From Sphingorhabdus_B sp046154385 (GTDB lineage: Bacteria > Pseudomonadota > Alphaproteobacteria > Sphingomonadales > Sphingomonadaceae): DNA of 64,000 nucleotides. How positions within the stretch are numbered: the stretch's first letter is position 1; each line of letters begins with the position of its first letter. Of the stretch, positions 36,021-44,300 are shown piece by piece. The stretch spans positions 164,306 through 228,305 of the forward strand of contig NZ_JBJXFW010000045.1 of the NCBI RefSeq assembly GCF_046154385.1, given 5' to 3'. A program made the translations under genes and the position numbers. The notes under the pieces were generated by a model. It was not told the DNA's origin. It saw only the letters and a list, made by a program, of their open reading frames with translations, and did not search any database.

Positions 36021-36836
36021 TTAGATTTCGCCCTTCTTCGGCGGCAGCGGGAAGAAGCCGGATGTACGGGCCACATATTCCGCATAGCCCGGCCGTGTTT
36101 TCTTCATGCCATATTCCAGCAACGGCTTGCCCGACCATTTGGTGAGCGTGAAGGTCAGGAATAAGGGGCCGATAATGCTGATCCAACCGGGCAGTCCGGT
36201 TTCGGCAGCAATCAGCCAAATGCCCCACCAGGTGCAGGCATCGCCGAAATAATTGGGGTGGCGGGTATAGCGCCACAGGCCGGTGTCGAGCACCTTGCCC
36301 TTGTTGGCCGGATCTTTCCGAAAGGAGTCCAATTGTGCGTCGCCTATGGTTTCAAAAGCAATGCCGATCAGCGCGATAGCCGCGCCTAGGGCGCCCAAAG
36401 GCCCGATGACGGTGCGGCCTCCCTCGCTCGCCCAGATGCCGAGTTGTGCAGGCAGGCACGTTATGAACAGCAGCGGCGCTTGTGTGAGAAACACCGAATG
36501 CAGGGATGTCTTCGACCAGCTCCAGCCCGTTTTCTTCATGCGGCTGGCCATGATTTTGGTATAACGGGGGTCCTCGCCATGCGCGCGCCACCGTATCCAG
36601 AGATGCAAGGTCAAGCGCAGTCCCCACAATGTTGTCAACGCCAGTAGCAAATGGGATCGCGCACCTGGCATAGTCGATTGCGCCCAGGTGGCCCATGCCA
36701 GCAACACCATACCAAATGCCCAGAACGCATCGATGAAGGAAACATCGCGAATACGGACGGAATAAGCCCACAAAAGCAGAATGACGATGATCAGGGATGC
36801 TGCGTTAATTGCGAGTATCGATATTATGTCCATCAT
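36021..36836 (-). CDS. DUF1295 family membrane protein (steroid 5-alpha-reductase-like)
   Basis: Integral membrane protein of 271 residues with about seven hydrophobic segments. The C-terminal half has the DUF1295/steroid-reductase signature: VLDTGLWRYTRHPNYFGDACTWWG, followed by GPLFLTFTLTKWSGKPLLE and a final RPGYAEY segment. The fold binds NAD(P)H in steroid reductases and SAM in methyltransferases such as ICMT, so the reaction is uncertain. It begins 4 bp inside the end of the acyltransferase gene, forming an operon that suggests a lipid-modifying role (inference). Confidence 0.88.
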   Translation of the reverse strand: MMDIISILAINAASLIIVILLLWAYSVRIRDVSFIDAFWAFGMVLLAWATWAQSTMPGARSHLLLALTTLWGLRLTLHLWIRWRAHGEDPRYTKIMASRMKKTGWSWSKTSLHSVFLTQAPLLFITCLPAQLGIWASEGGRTVIGPLGALGAAIALIGIAFETIGDAQLDSFRKDPANKGKVLDTGLWRYTRHPNYFGDACTWWGIWLIAAETGLPGWISIIGPLFLTFTLTKWSGKPLLEYGMKKTRPGYAEYVARTSGFFPLPPKKGEI

Positions 36837-37438
36837 TCGTCCTCCGAAGCGAAAATTGCGGTCATGCCTCTCGCGGGATGGCGTGGCGTCACTTTTGCGT
36901 AGATTTCGGCAACCTTTGTCATATCCGCTTTATAATCGCCGGTTGGCCAGACAGCAGGGCCCAATCCGCCGGATCTTGACGAATAGTCCATCATCCCAAC
37001 CACCAAAGGTACGCCTGCGCCCATTGCGATGTGATAAAATCCGGTCTTCCATGCCTTTACATTCCCTCGCGTACCTTCTGGCGCGATTGTAAGCATGAAT
37101 TCCGGCCGCCGGGCAAATTCATCCACCATTTGCTGGACATAATTTTTATTGGACGACCGATCGACCGGAACGCCGCCCATATCGAGCATGAAGTTTTTCC
37201 ACGGCCACCGGAATAGCGATTTTTTGGCCATAAAATGGGGCATGATCCCGAGTTCTTCGGTCAGACCCAGAAAATAGACAAAATCCCAGTTCGATGTATG
37301 CGGGGCAGCGATAAGCACGAATTTCCGGGGTTCCGGCACTTCGCCATGCGCGCGCCAGCCTTGCTGTCGGTAAATGCCGACCAAGGCTCTTCGAAAAAGT
37401 CGTGAAAACCAGCTCGGCTTGCGTACTTCAAATGACAT
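36833..37438 (-). CDS. Lysophospholipid acyltransferase-family protein
   Basis: Protein of 201 residues of the PlsC-like acyltransferase superfamily. The catalytic HX4D motif is HTSNWD (LIAAPHTSNWDFVYFL) and the second block is APEGTRG. The short form with APHTSNWD is typical of small putative 1-acylglycerol-3-phosphate acyltransferases in alphaproteobacteria. It overlaps the downstream DUF1295 gene by 4 bp and is divergent from the ketoacyl synthase III gene; together they form a small lipid-metabolism neighbourhood. The acyl acceptor is not known. Confidence 0.87.
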   Translation of the reverse strand: MSFEVRKPSWFSRLFRRALVGIYRQQGWRAHGEVPEPRKFVLIAAPHTSNWDFVYFLGLTEELGIMPHFMAKKSLFRWPWKNFMLDMGGVPVDRSSNKNYVQQMVDEFARRPEFMLTIAPEGTRGNVKAWKTGFYHIAMGAGVPLVVGMMDYSSRSGGLGPAVWPTGDYKADMTKVAEIYAKVTPRHPARGMTAIFASEDE

Positions 37439-37553
37439 TCACGTCCTCCCCGCCCTGTGTTTAGCGATGTTGCCAGTCCATGCAAACGGCTTGTTTCATA
37501 GATACGCAGGCGCTAGGCATTGGGACGCAATTCAATTGAATACAGGAAAAATA

Positions 37554-38693
37554 ATGTCGCAAAACGCGCAGACTGCAATACCGGTAATTTCCTCTACCGG
37601 CCTGTTTACCCCGACCGACAGCATCAGCAATGAGGAGTTGGTCGCCAGTTACAACGCGTATGCGGACCGTTACAATGCCGCGAACCCCGATGCCGAACCG
37701 CTAACGCACAGCTCGGTCGAATTTGTTGAAAAGGCAAGCGGCATCAAATCGCGCCATGTTATCGACAAAGCCGCTATTCTTGACCCCGACATCATGGAAC
37801 CGCGCTACCGCGAGCGACCCAATGATGAAATTTCGCTGATGGCTGAAATCGGCGTTGCCGCATGTCGCGATGCATTGGCCAAAGCGGGGCGCGATATCGC
37901 CGATGTGGACGCTGTTTTATGCGCCGCATCGAATATGCAACGGGGATATCCGGCGATGGCCGTCGAAATCCAGCATGAATTGGGCATGGAGCGCGGTTTC
38001 GGGTTCGACATGAATGTGGCATGTTCGTCGGCCACCTTTGGTATCCAGACAGCGGCGGATTATATCCGTAGCGGGAATGCGAGGTCGGTTCTGGTGGTCA
38101 ATCCGGAAATAACCTCCGGGCATTTGAACTGGCGCGACCGGGATAGCCATTTTATCTTTGGCGATGTCGCCACAGCAATATTGGTCGAGGCAAAAGATAT
38201 GGCGCCCTCGACCCACTGGGAAATTCTTGGAACCCGGCTGAAAACCCAGTTTTCGAATAACATCCGCAACAATTTCGGCTTCCTCAACCGTGCCCACGGC
38301 AACGGCCCAGTCGACCAAAGCGGACCGCACAATGACAAGCTTTTCGTTCAGGAAGGACGCAAGGTTTTCAAAGAAGTGGTGCCAATGGTGGGCCAGATGA
38401 TCATTGAACACGCCGACAGCCTGGGGTTAACCGGTGCCGACTTGCGGCGTCTTTGGCTGCATCAGGCGAACGCGGGTATGAACCGGCTGATTTCGCACAA
38501 GGTGTTGGGTCGTGAGGCGAATGAGGATGATAGCCCGACCGTGCTCGACACCTATGCAAATACGTCAAGCGCTGGCTCCATCATTGCATTCCACACGCAC
38601 AATGAAGATCTGAACGCAGGCGATATCGGTCTCATATGTTCTTTTGGTGCCGGATATTCGGCGGGTTGCGTTTTTGTGCGAAAGGTCGCCTGA
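37554..38693 (+). CDS. Beta-ketoacyl-ACP synthase III-type enzyme
   Basis: Condensing enzyme of 379 residues. The catalytic triad is complete: Cys157 (NVACSSATFG), His303 (WLHQANAGMNRLI) and Asn336 (TYANTSSAGSI). KAS III enzymes join an acyl-CoA to malonyl-ACP to start fatty-acid or polyketide chains. It is about 50 residues longer than E. coli FabH, and the N-terminal segment with SYNAYADRYNAANPDAEP is unlike FabH, so a specialised starter-unit or secondary role is possible. The ATG at 37554 follows ACAGGAAA; the longer frame overlaps the divergent acyltransferase start. A 12-bp palindrome lies just upstream. Confidence 0.88.
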   Translation: MSQNAQTAIPVISSTGLFTPTDSISNEELVASYNAYADRYNAANPDAEPLTHSSVEFVEKASGIKSRHVIDKAAILDPDIMEPRYRERPNDEISLMAEIGVAACRDALAKAGRDIADVDAVLCAASNMQRGYPAMAVEIQHELGMERGFGFDMNVACSSATFGIQTAADYIRSGNARSVLVVNPEITSGHLNWRDRDSHFIFGDVATAILVEAKDMAPSTHWEILGTRLKTQFSNNIRNNFGFLNRAHGNGPVDQSGPHNDKLFVQEGRKVFKEVVPMVGQMIIEHADSLGLTGADLRRLWLHQANAGMNRLISHKVLGREANEDDSPTVLDTYANTSSAGSIIAFHTHNEDLNAGDIGLICSFGAGYSAGCVFVRKVA

Positions 38694-38719
38694 CGCACGT
38701 CAAACCGGCGCAATTGTGC

Positions 38720-39040
38720 TCAGGCTTTCCTCAGCATCGGGTAAGTGCGTATCACATGTTCAAACACGGCCTGATACAAGGGGCGTTTGAATTCGCATCC
38801 GTAAAAGTCGTGCCGATGCCAAGCTATGCGGGCTTCCATTGGTTCTAGCCCTTGCATGGTAAGGAAAACCATACGGTCTTCCGGGATCAAAAACATACAG
38901 TGCATTTTGAAACCGGATTGCGAAAGGTCGATTACAGATATCTTTTGTTTACCGCCACCACGTTCCCGGATCTCTCCGGGAATGCTGACCTCTCCGCGGG
39001 GGAACAACCGCGAATTAACGTGATATCTGCCTTCGACCAA
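38720..39040 (-). CDS. PilZ domain protein (second)
   Basis: Protein of 106 residues that is a single PilZ domain. Both c-di-GMP binding elements are present: R11-xxx-R15 (RLFPR) and D38-x-S-xx-G43 (DLSQSGF), followed by a MEARIAWHRHDFYGCEF strand pair. It differs from the PilZ protein at 27222 in sequence and context. It is the last of three genes on this strand, 82 bp downstream of a PspC gene, and could be co-transcribed from the sigma-54-like promoter at 39516-39531 (inference). Confidence 0.82.
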   Translation of the reverse strand: MVEGRYHVNSRLFPRGEVSIPGEIRERGGGKQKISVIDLSQSGFKMHCMFLIPEDRMVFLTMQGLEPMEARIAWHRHDFYGCEFKRPLYQAVFEHVIRTYPMLRKA

Positions 39041-39122
39041 CTGGTGGCTCCTGTGCGACCAACTTATGTTTCCTTTTTATACGGCAACAGGCAAGGAAAT
39101 TTATTCAAACCAATTCGTTAAT

Positions 39123-39299
39123 TTAGTCTAAAATCATTGCCAGCAAGATGTATATCAGAATTGGCGATCCAAATCCAATCAGGGTGGCAACCGCAAAGAT
39201 TAACCGGACAATCAACGGGTCGATGCCTGACCAGTTGGCCAAACCTGCACAAACACCAAGGATTTTCTTGTTGGCTTTATCAAGAACCAAGCGTGTCAT
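39123..39299 (-). CDS. pspC: PspC domain protein (58 residues)
   Basis: Short ORF encoding essentially one PspC domain. It contains NKKILGVCAGLANWSGIDP followed by LIVRLIFAVATLIGFG and a second hydrophobic helix ILIYILLAMIL. PspC is an inner-membrane component of the phage-shock envelope stress response. This is a minimal form without the long C-terminal part seen in E. coli. AGGGAG lies about seven bases before the ATG. It follows a 39-residue gene by 46 bp and both lie behind a sigma-54-like promoter, matching the PspF/sigma-54 control of psp operons elsewhere. Confidence 0.85.
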   Translation of the reverse strand: MTRLVLDKANKKILGVCAGLANWSGIDPLIVRLIFAVATLIGFGSPILIYILLAMILD

Positions 39300-39345
39300 T
39301 TTTATAACTCCCTAATTTCAAAAATTGTTTTTGTGGCTGAAAAGA

Positions 39346-39465
39346 TCAGGCAACAATGCTTGCGATCGGGGCAATGGCAGGGGCAACGCTCGTACCGATG
39401 GTGATGAAAGCGCAAACTACGGCGGCAAAAACAGATGCGATCTGGGTGCGTGAAGATATTGTCAT
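39346..39465 (-). CDS. Small hydrophobic/exported peptide upstream of pspC (39 residues)
   Basis: Starts MTISSRTQIASVFAAVVCAF and ends with an Ala/Ile/Pro-rich stretch (VAPAIAPIASIVA). It looks like a signal-peptide-like hydrophobic peptide. AAAGGA precedes the ATG. I believe similar small ORFs sit before pspC in other sphingomonads, but that is recollection. It is the first gene after the sigma-54-like promoter. No function can be assigned. Confidence 0.6.
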   Translation of the reverse strand: MTISSRTQIASVFAAVVCAFITIGTSVAPAIAPIASIVA

Positions 39466-39515
39466 TTCTATATTCCTTTCAAAATGCCGAACCATTTCGG
39501 CGATGCAAGATATAT

Positions 39516-39531
39516 AGCAGGGGGCGTGCCA
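39516..39531 (-). promoter_or_regulatory. Sigma-54 (-24/-12) promoter
   Basis: On the minus strand: TGGCACG-CCCC-CTGCT, against the consensus TGGCACG-N4-TTGCW, one mismatch, correct GG-to-GC spacing. The transcript would start near 39505, about 40 bases before the small ORF that leads into pspC. The psp genes are classic PspF/sigma-54 targets, so context and sequence agree. The AT-rich 150 bases further upstream would hold the enhancer site. Confidence 0.7.
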
Positions 39532-39683
39532 GTTTGATTTAATTGATAAATATCAATATGATAATATGTATCTAAATGATTTTTAAGTGTTGTAACATTT
39601 CATATATTGGTGATTTTTCCCAATATTTAGCAGATGGGTTCCGTGAAATATCCGTTTGACGATAGCTGATCATTCTATAGCAG

Positions 39684-40754
39684 ATGCGGGCAATGGCCCT
39701 ATCTGTGTTGACCTTGACCAATTTTAGAAATCATACGCTGTTAACATTGCGGCCACAGGCGCAGTTTATCGCTTTGCATGGCGCAAACGGGGCTGGAAAG
39801 ACAAATATTCTGGAGGCCGTATCGCTGCTTGTACCCGGTCGCGGATTACGCCGTGCCGCTTTATCGGAAATGGCAAACAGTATCAGCAATAGCGGCTTCA
39901 CAATTTCGGCGGAACTGGACGGAACCATCATCGGAACCGGTGTTGAAGCCGCTCAGCTGGATCGACGCAAGGTCCGCATAAATGGCGCGAATGCCAGCAT
40001 CAACAATCTGGCCGAATGGCTATCGGCGATCTGGCTTACGCCGTCGATGGATCGGCTTTTCGTCGATGGTGCAGGTGCGCGCAGGCGGTTTCTCGACCGG
40101 CTGGTGCTGGCGCTTGAACCCGGCCATGCGCGACATGCCAGCCGGTATGAAAAGGCGGTGCAACAACGCAACCGGATTTTGGCAACACATGCCGCCCCGG
40201 ATCCCTTTTGGCTTGATGCAATTGAAACGCAGATGGCCGAAAGCGGCAACTTCATTGTTGAAGCGCGCGCACGGATGTTGGCCGCGCTTGATGTACAACT
40301 GGCTATTCTTCCCAAAGACCCTTTTCCCGTTCCCGATATTGTTTTGGCCATGGAAGGGCCAACAAATGCCCAGGAATTGCGGGAAATCTGGCGATCATCA
40401 CGGCGCAAGGATGCAGGGGCAGGGCGGACTTTGACCGGTCCGCATCGCGCAGATCTTGTGGTGCATAACCGGGCGAACGGGCAGGCGGCCGACCGGTGTT
40501 CAACCGGCGAGCAGAAGGCATTGATGCTCTCGCTCATCCTCGCCCACGCGGCCCTGGTATCCGCGCAGCGTGGCGCGCCACCGATATTATTACTCGACGA
40601 AGTAGCCGCCCATCTCGACCCCGACCGCCGCGCGGCATTGTTTGCACGATTGGGTGAGACAGGCGCACAGGTGTGGATGACCGGTACCGAAGCCGCGTTG
40701 TTCGACACAATCGGCCCTGCGGCGCATTTGGTGGCGGTTCCGGGAGTGGGTTGA
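39684..40754 (+). CDS. recF: DNA replication and repair protein RecF
   Basis: SMC-like ATPase that loads RecA onto gapped DNA as part of RecFOR. The protein has 356 residues. Walker A is GANGAGKT (33-40), the ABC signature STGEQKALMLSLILAHA is in the C-terminal half, and Walker B is PILLLDEVAAHLD. ATG 39684 or 39693 are both possible; neither has a clear ribosome site. The gene is not next to dnaA/dnaN here, which is usual for alphaproteobacteria. It ends 13 bp before a composite repeat. Confidence 0.95.
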   Translation: MRAMALSVLTLTNFRNHTLLTLRPQAQFIALHGANGAGKTNILEAVSLLVPGRGLRRAALSEMANSISNSGFTISAELDGTIIGTGVEAAQLDRRKVRINGANASINNLAEWLSAIWLTPSMDRLFVDGAGARRRFLDRLVLALEPGHARHASRYEKAVQQRNRILATHAAPDPFWLDAIETQMAESGNFIVEARARMLAALDVQLAILPKDPFPVPDIVLAMEGPTNAQELREIWRSSRRKDAGAGRTLTGPHRADLVVHNRANGQAADRCSTGEQKALMLSLILAHAALVSAQRGAPPILLLDEVAAHLDPDRRAALFARLGETGAQVWMTGTEAALFDTIGPAAHLVAVPGVG

Positions 40755-40767
40755 AGCTGAAACGAGG

Positions 40768-40825
40768 TTGGGGACAGTTCCTAAAGGGACAGTCCCCGGT
40801 GCAGTTCGACGGGGACTGTCCCCAA
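40768..40825. repeat. RAYT-associated composite palindrome, copy 5 (one unit deleted)
   Basis: Shortened copy: the left arm has two units (the first altered to GGGACAGTTCC) and spacer GGTGCAGTTCGAC, but the right arm retains only one GGGACTGTCCC. It lies 58 bp upstream of the transposase gene. Confidence 0.88.
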
Positions 40826-40883
40826 CCGCGACCTCACTACATTAACTCTTGAATAGCATATAACTTAAGTTTAACATTCTGTT

Positions 40884-41510
40884 ATGCCACGCGCTCCCCG
40901 CATTGTAATACCCGGAGTAGCACATCACGTCACACAGCGTGGCAATCGGCAGCAGGCCTTGTTTTCCTCAGATAGTGACAGGAGGGACTATATCCGGATA
41001 TTGGCAGATGCGCTGAAACGTTCGGGTACCCGCTGCCTTGCATGGTGTTTGATGGACAACCATGTCCACTTGATGCTCGTTCCAGACCGCCTTGACGGAC
41101 TGCGTGCACCATTGTCGAGCGTTCACACAAAATACGCACAACGGGTCAATTTCAGGCAAGGTTCCAGCGGTCATCTTTTTCAGGGCCGCTTTGCAAGTTA
41201 CCCGATGGATGATCGGCACATGATGTTCGCAGTCCGCTATATCGAATGCAACCCGGTTAAAGCCGGAATTGTGGCGACCGCAGAAGAATGGCGCTGGTTA
41301 AGCGCTCGTGCGCATATTGATTGCCTGGATGATGGGCTGACGGACTGGCGTGAACTGCGGCAATATGTATCGAATTGGCGGGCAATGCTCGCGGACGGAC
41401 TTGATGCCAGTGACGCGGTTGAATCGGCGCTGCGATCCGGACAGGCAGTAGGCAATTTGCGCGACCTGCGACCGTTGGGGACAGTCCCCAAGGGGACAGT
41501 CCCCGTATAA
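40884..41510 (+). CDS. rayT: REP-associated tyrosine transposase (RAYT, Y1_Tnp family)
   Basis: Single-strand HUH nuclease of 208 residues, related to IS200/IS605 TnpA but domesticated. The HUH pair is His60/His62 in MDNHVHLMLVP, and the catalytic Tyr119 is in RYIECNPVKAG, a RAYT hallmark. The N-terminal IPGVAHHVTQRGNRQ and HLFQGRF segments are also family typical. RAYTs are thought to mobilise REP/BIME palindromes. Repeat copies lie on both sides (40768-40825 and 41475-41548), and the last 11 codons and the TAA lie in the right copy, giving a GTVPKGTVPV tail. No terminal IS ends or passenger genes are seen. No ribosome site is obvious. The frame and catalytic residues are intact. Confidence 0.92.
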   Translation: MPRAPRIVIPGVAHHVTQRGNRQQALFSSDSDRRDYIRILADALKRSGTRCLAWCLMDNHVHLMLVPDRLDGLRAPLSSVHTKYAQRVNFRQGSSGHLFQGRFASYPMDDRHMMFAVRYIECNPVKAGIVATAEEWRWLSARAHIDCLDDGLTDWRELRQYVSNWRAMLADGLDASDAVESALRSGQAVGNLRDLRPLGTVPKGTVPV

Positions 41511-41548
41511 CGTAACCTTGGGGACTGTCCCTTTAGGGACTGTCCCCG
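41475..41548. repeat. RAYT-associated composite palindrome, copy 6
   Basis: Full copy with spacer GTATAACGTAACC. Its left arm encodes the end of the transposase and the spacer supplies the stop codon (41508-41510). Nine bases separate it from the end of the convergent clpA. Confidence 0.9.
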
Positions 41549-41557
41549 ACGTTCGCG

Positions 41558-43900
41558 CTAATCTGTTTTGCTTTGCTTTTCTTTCGCGGGCTTTTTCGGA
41601 GCTTTTGTTTTCGCAGCTTTCGGCGGTGCCGGGGTTACTTCGAAGACGGGTTCGCCATCTTTCATGTGCACAGCAACTTCGCCGCCATGAATCAACTTGC
41701 CGAATAACAATTCCTCGGCAAGCGGCTGCTTGATTTTTTCCTGAATCAAACGGCCCATTGGGCGGGCGCCATACAGCTTGTCATAGCCACGTTCGGTCAA
41801 CCAGGCGCGGGCTGCGTCGTCCAGCTTGATATGGACATTCTGGTCGGCCAGTTGCAGTTCGAGTTGCAAGATAAACTTGTCGACAACGCGCGCGACAACT
41901 TCGGTTGGCAGATAAGAGAACGGCACCTGAGCATCCAGACGGTTACGGAATTCAGGTGCAAACAGCTTCTTGACCGCCTCGTCCCCTGCATCTTCCTTGC
42001 TGATATTGTTGCCGAAACCGATGCCTTCCTTTGCCATATCGCTGGCCCCGGCATTGGTTGTCATAATCAAAATGACATTGCGGAAATCGACGGTCTTGCC
42101 GTGATGATCGGTCAAACGGCCATTATCCATCACCTGCAACAATATGTTGAACAGGTCAGGATGTGCCTTTTCAATTTCATCGAGCAACAACACACAATGC
42201 GGGTTCTGGTCGACCGCGTCGGTCAGCAGGCCGCCCTGATCGAAACCGACATAGCCCGGGGGGGCGCCGATAAGGCGGGATACGGAATGGCGCTCCATAT
42301 ATTCGCTCATGTCAAACCGCTTGAGTGGAATACCCATGATAGAGGCAAGTTGCCTTGCGACTTCGGTTTTGCCGACGCCGGTCGGACCGGAAAACAGATA
42401 ATTGCCAATCGGCTTGTCGCCATCGCGCAAACCTGCACGCGACAATTTGATCGCGCTTGCCAAAACTTCGATGGCTTTGTCCTGCCCGAACACGACCCGC
42501 TTCAGATCCGCTTCGAGCGTGCCCAAAGCGGTTTTGTCGTCGGTTGAGACGTTTTTCGGCGGGATGCGGGCAATGGTTGCGATGACGGCTTCGATTTCGC
42601 GCGCGGTGATCAACTTGCGACGTTTCGATGGAGCGACAAGCATTTGCATCGCGCCAACTTCGTCGATGACGTCGATGGCCTTATCCGGTAATTTGCGGTC
42701 ATTGATATAGCGTGCCGAAAGTTCAACTGCGGCCTTTAACGCGTCGGGCGTATATTTCACCTTGTGATGTTCTTCAAACGCGCTGCGTAAACCGGCGAGA
42801 ATTTTGATCGTATCTTCGATCGTCGGCTCATTCACATCGATTTTCTGGAACCGGCGCAGCAACGCACGATCCTTTTCGAAATGATTGCGGAATTCCTTGT
42901 AGGTGGTCGAACCAATGCACCGAATGCTGCCGCCGGATAACGCCGGTTTCAAAAGGTTTGAAGCATCCATCGCGCCGCCGCTCGTCGCGCCAGCGCCGAT
43001 AACGGTGTGGATTTCGTCGATGAACAAAATCGCATCAGGTAGCTTTTCCAGTTCGGAAACAACGGCTTTCAATCGTTCCTCAAAGTCACCGCGATAGCGT
43101 GTACCCGCCAATAACGCGCCCATATCAAGCGAATATATCACCGCTGGCAACAGCACTTCGGGAACTTGATTTTCAACAATCCGGCGGGCGAGGCCCTCTG
43201 CAATTGCGGTTTTGCCGACTCCGGGTTCACCCACATAAAGCGGGTTGTTCTTTGACCGGCGGCACAGGATCTGGACGGTGCGGTCAACCTCTGCGCTTCG
43301 TCCGATGAGCGGATCGATTCGGCCCTGCTTGGCTTTTTCATTCAGGTTGACGGTGAATTGATCGAGCGCGCCTTCCTTCTTTTCCTTTTTGGATTTGGTG
43401 TCTTCGGGTTCTTCGCTTTTTTGCTCGCTGCCCTGAATTTGGCGCGGTTCGGCGAGTTTGCCGTCTTTGCCGATGCCGTGGCTGATGTATGAAACCGCGT
43501 CGAGCCGGCTCATATCCTGCTGCTGCAGGAAATACACCGCGTAACTTTCGCGTTCGGAAAATAACGCAACAAGAACATTTGCGCCGGTTACAACGTCTTT
43601 GCCGGAGCTTTGCACATGCAATATAGCCCGCTGGACGACGCGCTGAAACCCGCTTGTGGGTGACGGGTCAACCTTGCCTTCAACACGCAAGCTTTCCAGC
43701 TCGGTGTCGAGATAGGTCATTACGACGTCGGACAATTCGCCCAGATCGACGCCGCACGCCTGCATCACCTTGGCGGCATCGCTATCTTCGATCAGCGCAA
43801 GCAGAAGATGCTCCAGCGTGGCATATTCATGTGCGCGGTCACCGGCGTGCTTGAGCGCGTTGTGAAGCGTTGCTTCCAGCGATTCCGCAAATGATGGCAT
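41558..43900 (-). CDS. clpA: ATP-dependent Clp protease ATP-binding subunit ClpA
   Basis: AAA+ unfoldase that feeds substrates to ClpP. The protein has 780 residues. The N-terminal double Clp-N domain (1-145) is followed by an acidic/basic linker (150-180), a first AAA+ module with Walker A GEPGVGKT near 224, and a second with GPTGVGKTE near 512. No ClpB-type middle coiled coil is present. The ClpP-binding loop appears as EGIGFGN. The C-terminus is Lys/Pro-rich (KAAKTKAPKKPAKEKQSK). AAGGAA precedes the ATG. clpS, often just upstream in alphaproteobacteria, is not here; a DUF1192 gene occupies that place. Confidence 0.96.
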   Translation of the reverse strand: MPSFAESLEATLHNALKHAGDRAHEYATLEHLLLALIEDSDAAKVMQACGVDLGELSDVVMTYLDTELESLRVEGKVDPSPTSGFQRVVQRAILHVQSSGKDVVTGANVLVALFSERESYAVYFLQQQDMSRLDAVSYISHGIGKDGKLAEPRQIQGSEQKSEEPEDTKSKKEKKEGALDQFTVNLNEKAKQGRIDPLIGRSAEVDRTVQILCRRSKNNPLYVGEPGVGKTAIAEGLARRIVENQVPEVLLPAVIYSLDMGALLAGTRYRGDFEERLKAVVSELEKLPDAILFIDEIHTVIGAGATSGGAMDASNLLKPALSGGSIRCIGSTTYKEFRNHFEKDRALLRRFQKIDVNEPTIEDTIKILAGLRSAFEEHHKVKYTPDALKAAVELSARYINDRKLPDKAIDVIDEVGAMQMLVAPSKRRKLITAREIEAVIATIARIPPKNVSTDDKTALGTLEADLKRVVFGQDKAIEVLASAIKLSRAGLRDGDKPIGNYLFSGPTGVGKTEVARQLASIMGIPLKRFDMSEYMERHSVSRLIGAPPGYVGFDQGGLLTDAVDQNPHCVLLLDEIEKAHPDLFNILLQVMDNGRLTDHHGKTVDFRNVILIMTTNAGASDMAKEGIGFGNNISKEDAGDEAVKKLFAPEFRNRLDAQVPFSYLPTEVVARVVDKFILQLELQLADQNVHIKLDDAARAWLTERGYDKLYGARPMGRLIQEKIKQPLAEELLFGKLIHGGEVAVHMKDGEPVFEVTPAPPKAAKTKAPKKPAKEKQSKTD

Positions 43901-43939
43901 ATATTGTTTCCTTAATCGTGGGTCGCCGAACTTACGTTC

Positions 43940-43970
43940 ATTATATCGGTTTGGCCTTTTGCGCTTTCAA
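43940..43970 (-). promoter_or_regulatory. Candidate clpA promoter
   Basis: On the minus strand TTGAAA and TATAAT are separated by 19 bases, about 40 bases before the clpA ATG. The long spacer makes it only a fair sigma-70 candidate; TTGAAA also fits a heat-shock -35, but no matching heat-shock -10 is seen. Confidence 0.3.
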
Positions 43971-44028
43971 CCGGCTTATTCAAGATAACGGCAAAAGCGT
44001 GAAAAATTCATAGACTGATTTCGGTTTT

Positions 44029-44226
44029 TCATTTCCGAAACAAGGCATCAGCGGCACTGCGGTGGCGGGTTGCAAAAGCAATTTTTCCTTCACAACGCAC
44101 GATTTCCGATTTTAATATGCCTATCCGGGCCGCCAATTCGTCGACCGACAAAGGGTCAAGGTCCTGCCTGACCAATAGTGCCAGCGGATCGTCACGGCGG
44201 AGTGGTAAATTCTCGTCGCTTTCCAT
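44029..44226 (-). CDS. DUF1192 family protein
   Basis: Small protein of 65 residues with the family pattern: an acidic start MESDENLPLRRDDPLALLVRQ, then DLDPLSVDELAARI and a helix of the form IGILKSEIVRCEGKI. DUF1192 proteins are short alphaproteobacterial proteins of unknown function. The frame could begin at a TTG at 44262, but that TTGACA looks like a -35 element and the conserved domain starts at ATG 44226. It is divergent from a quinone oxidoreductase gene, a neighbourhood I believe is conserved in the group. Confidence 0.8.
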   Translation of the reverse strand: MESDENLPLRRDDPLALLVRQDLDPLSVDELAARIGILKSEIVRCEGKIAFATRHRSAADALFRK

Positions 44227-44300
44227 GTCGAGTAGTGTTGACTGGACTGTGGTTGCTGTCAATAAGTTCCGGTGGCTTCAGGGGTGTAATGGGGGACGGA

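Noticed and set aside
37530..37541. ATTCAATTGAAT palindrome before the ketoacyl synthase gene
   Set aside because: Only 12 AT-rich bases, no second copy in a comparable place; chance is likely.
38690..38702. TGACGCACGTCA palindrome at the end of the ketoacyl synthase gene
   Set aside because: Overlaps the stop codon between convergent genes, a poor place for an operator, and is short.
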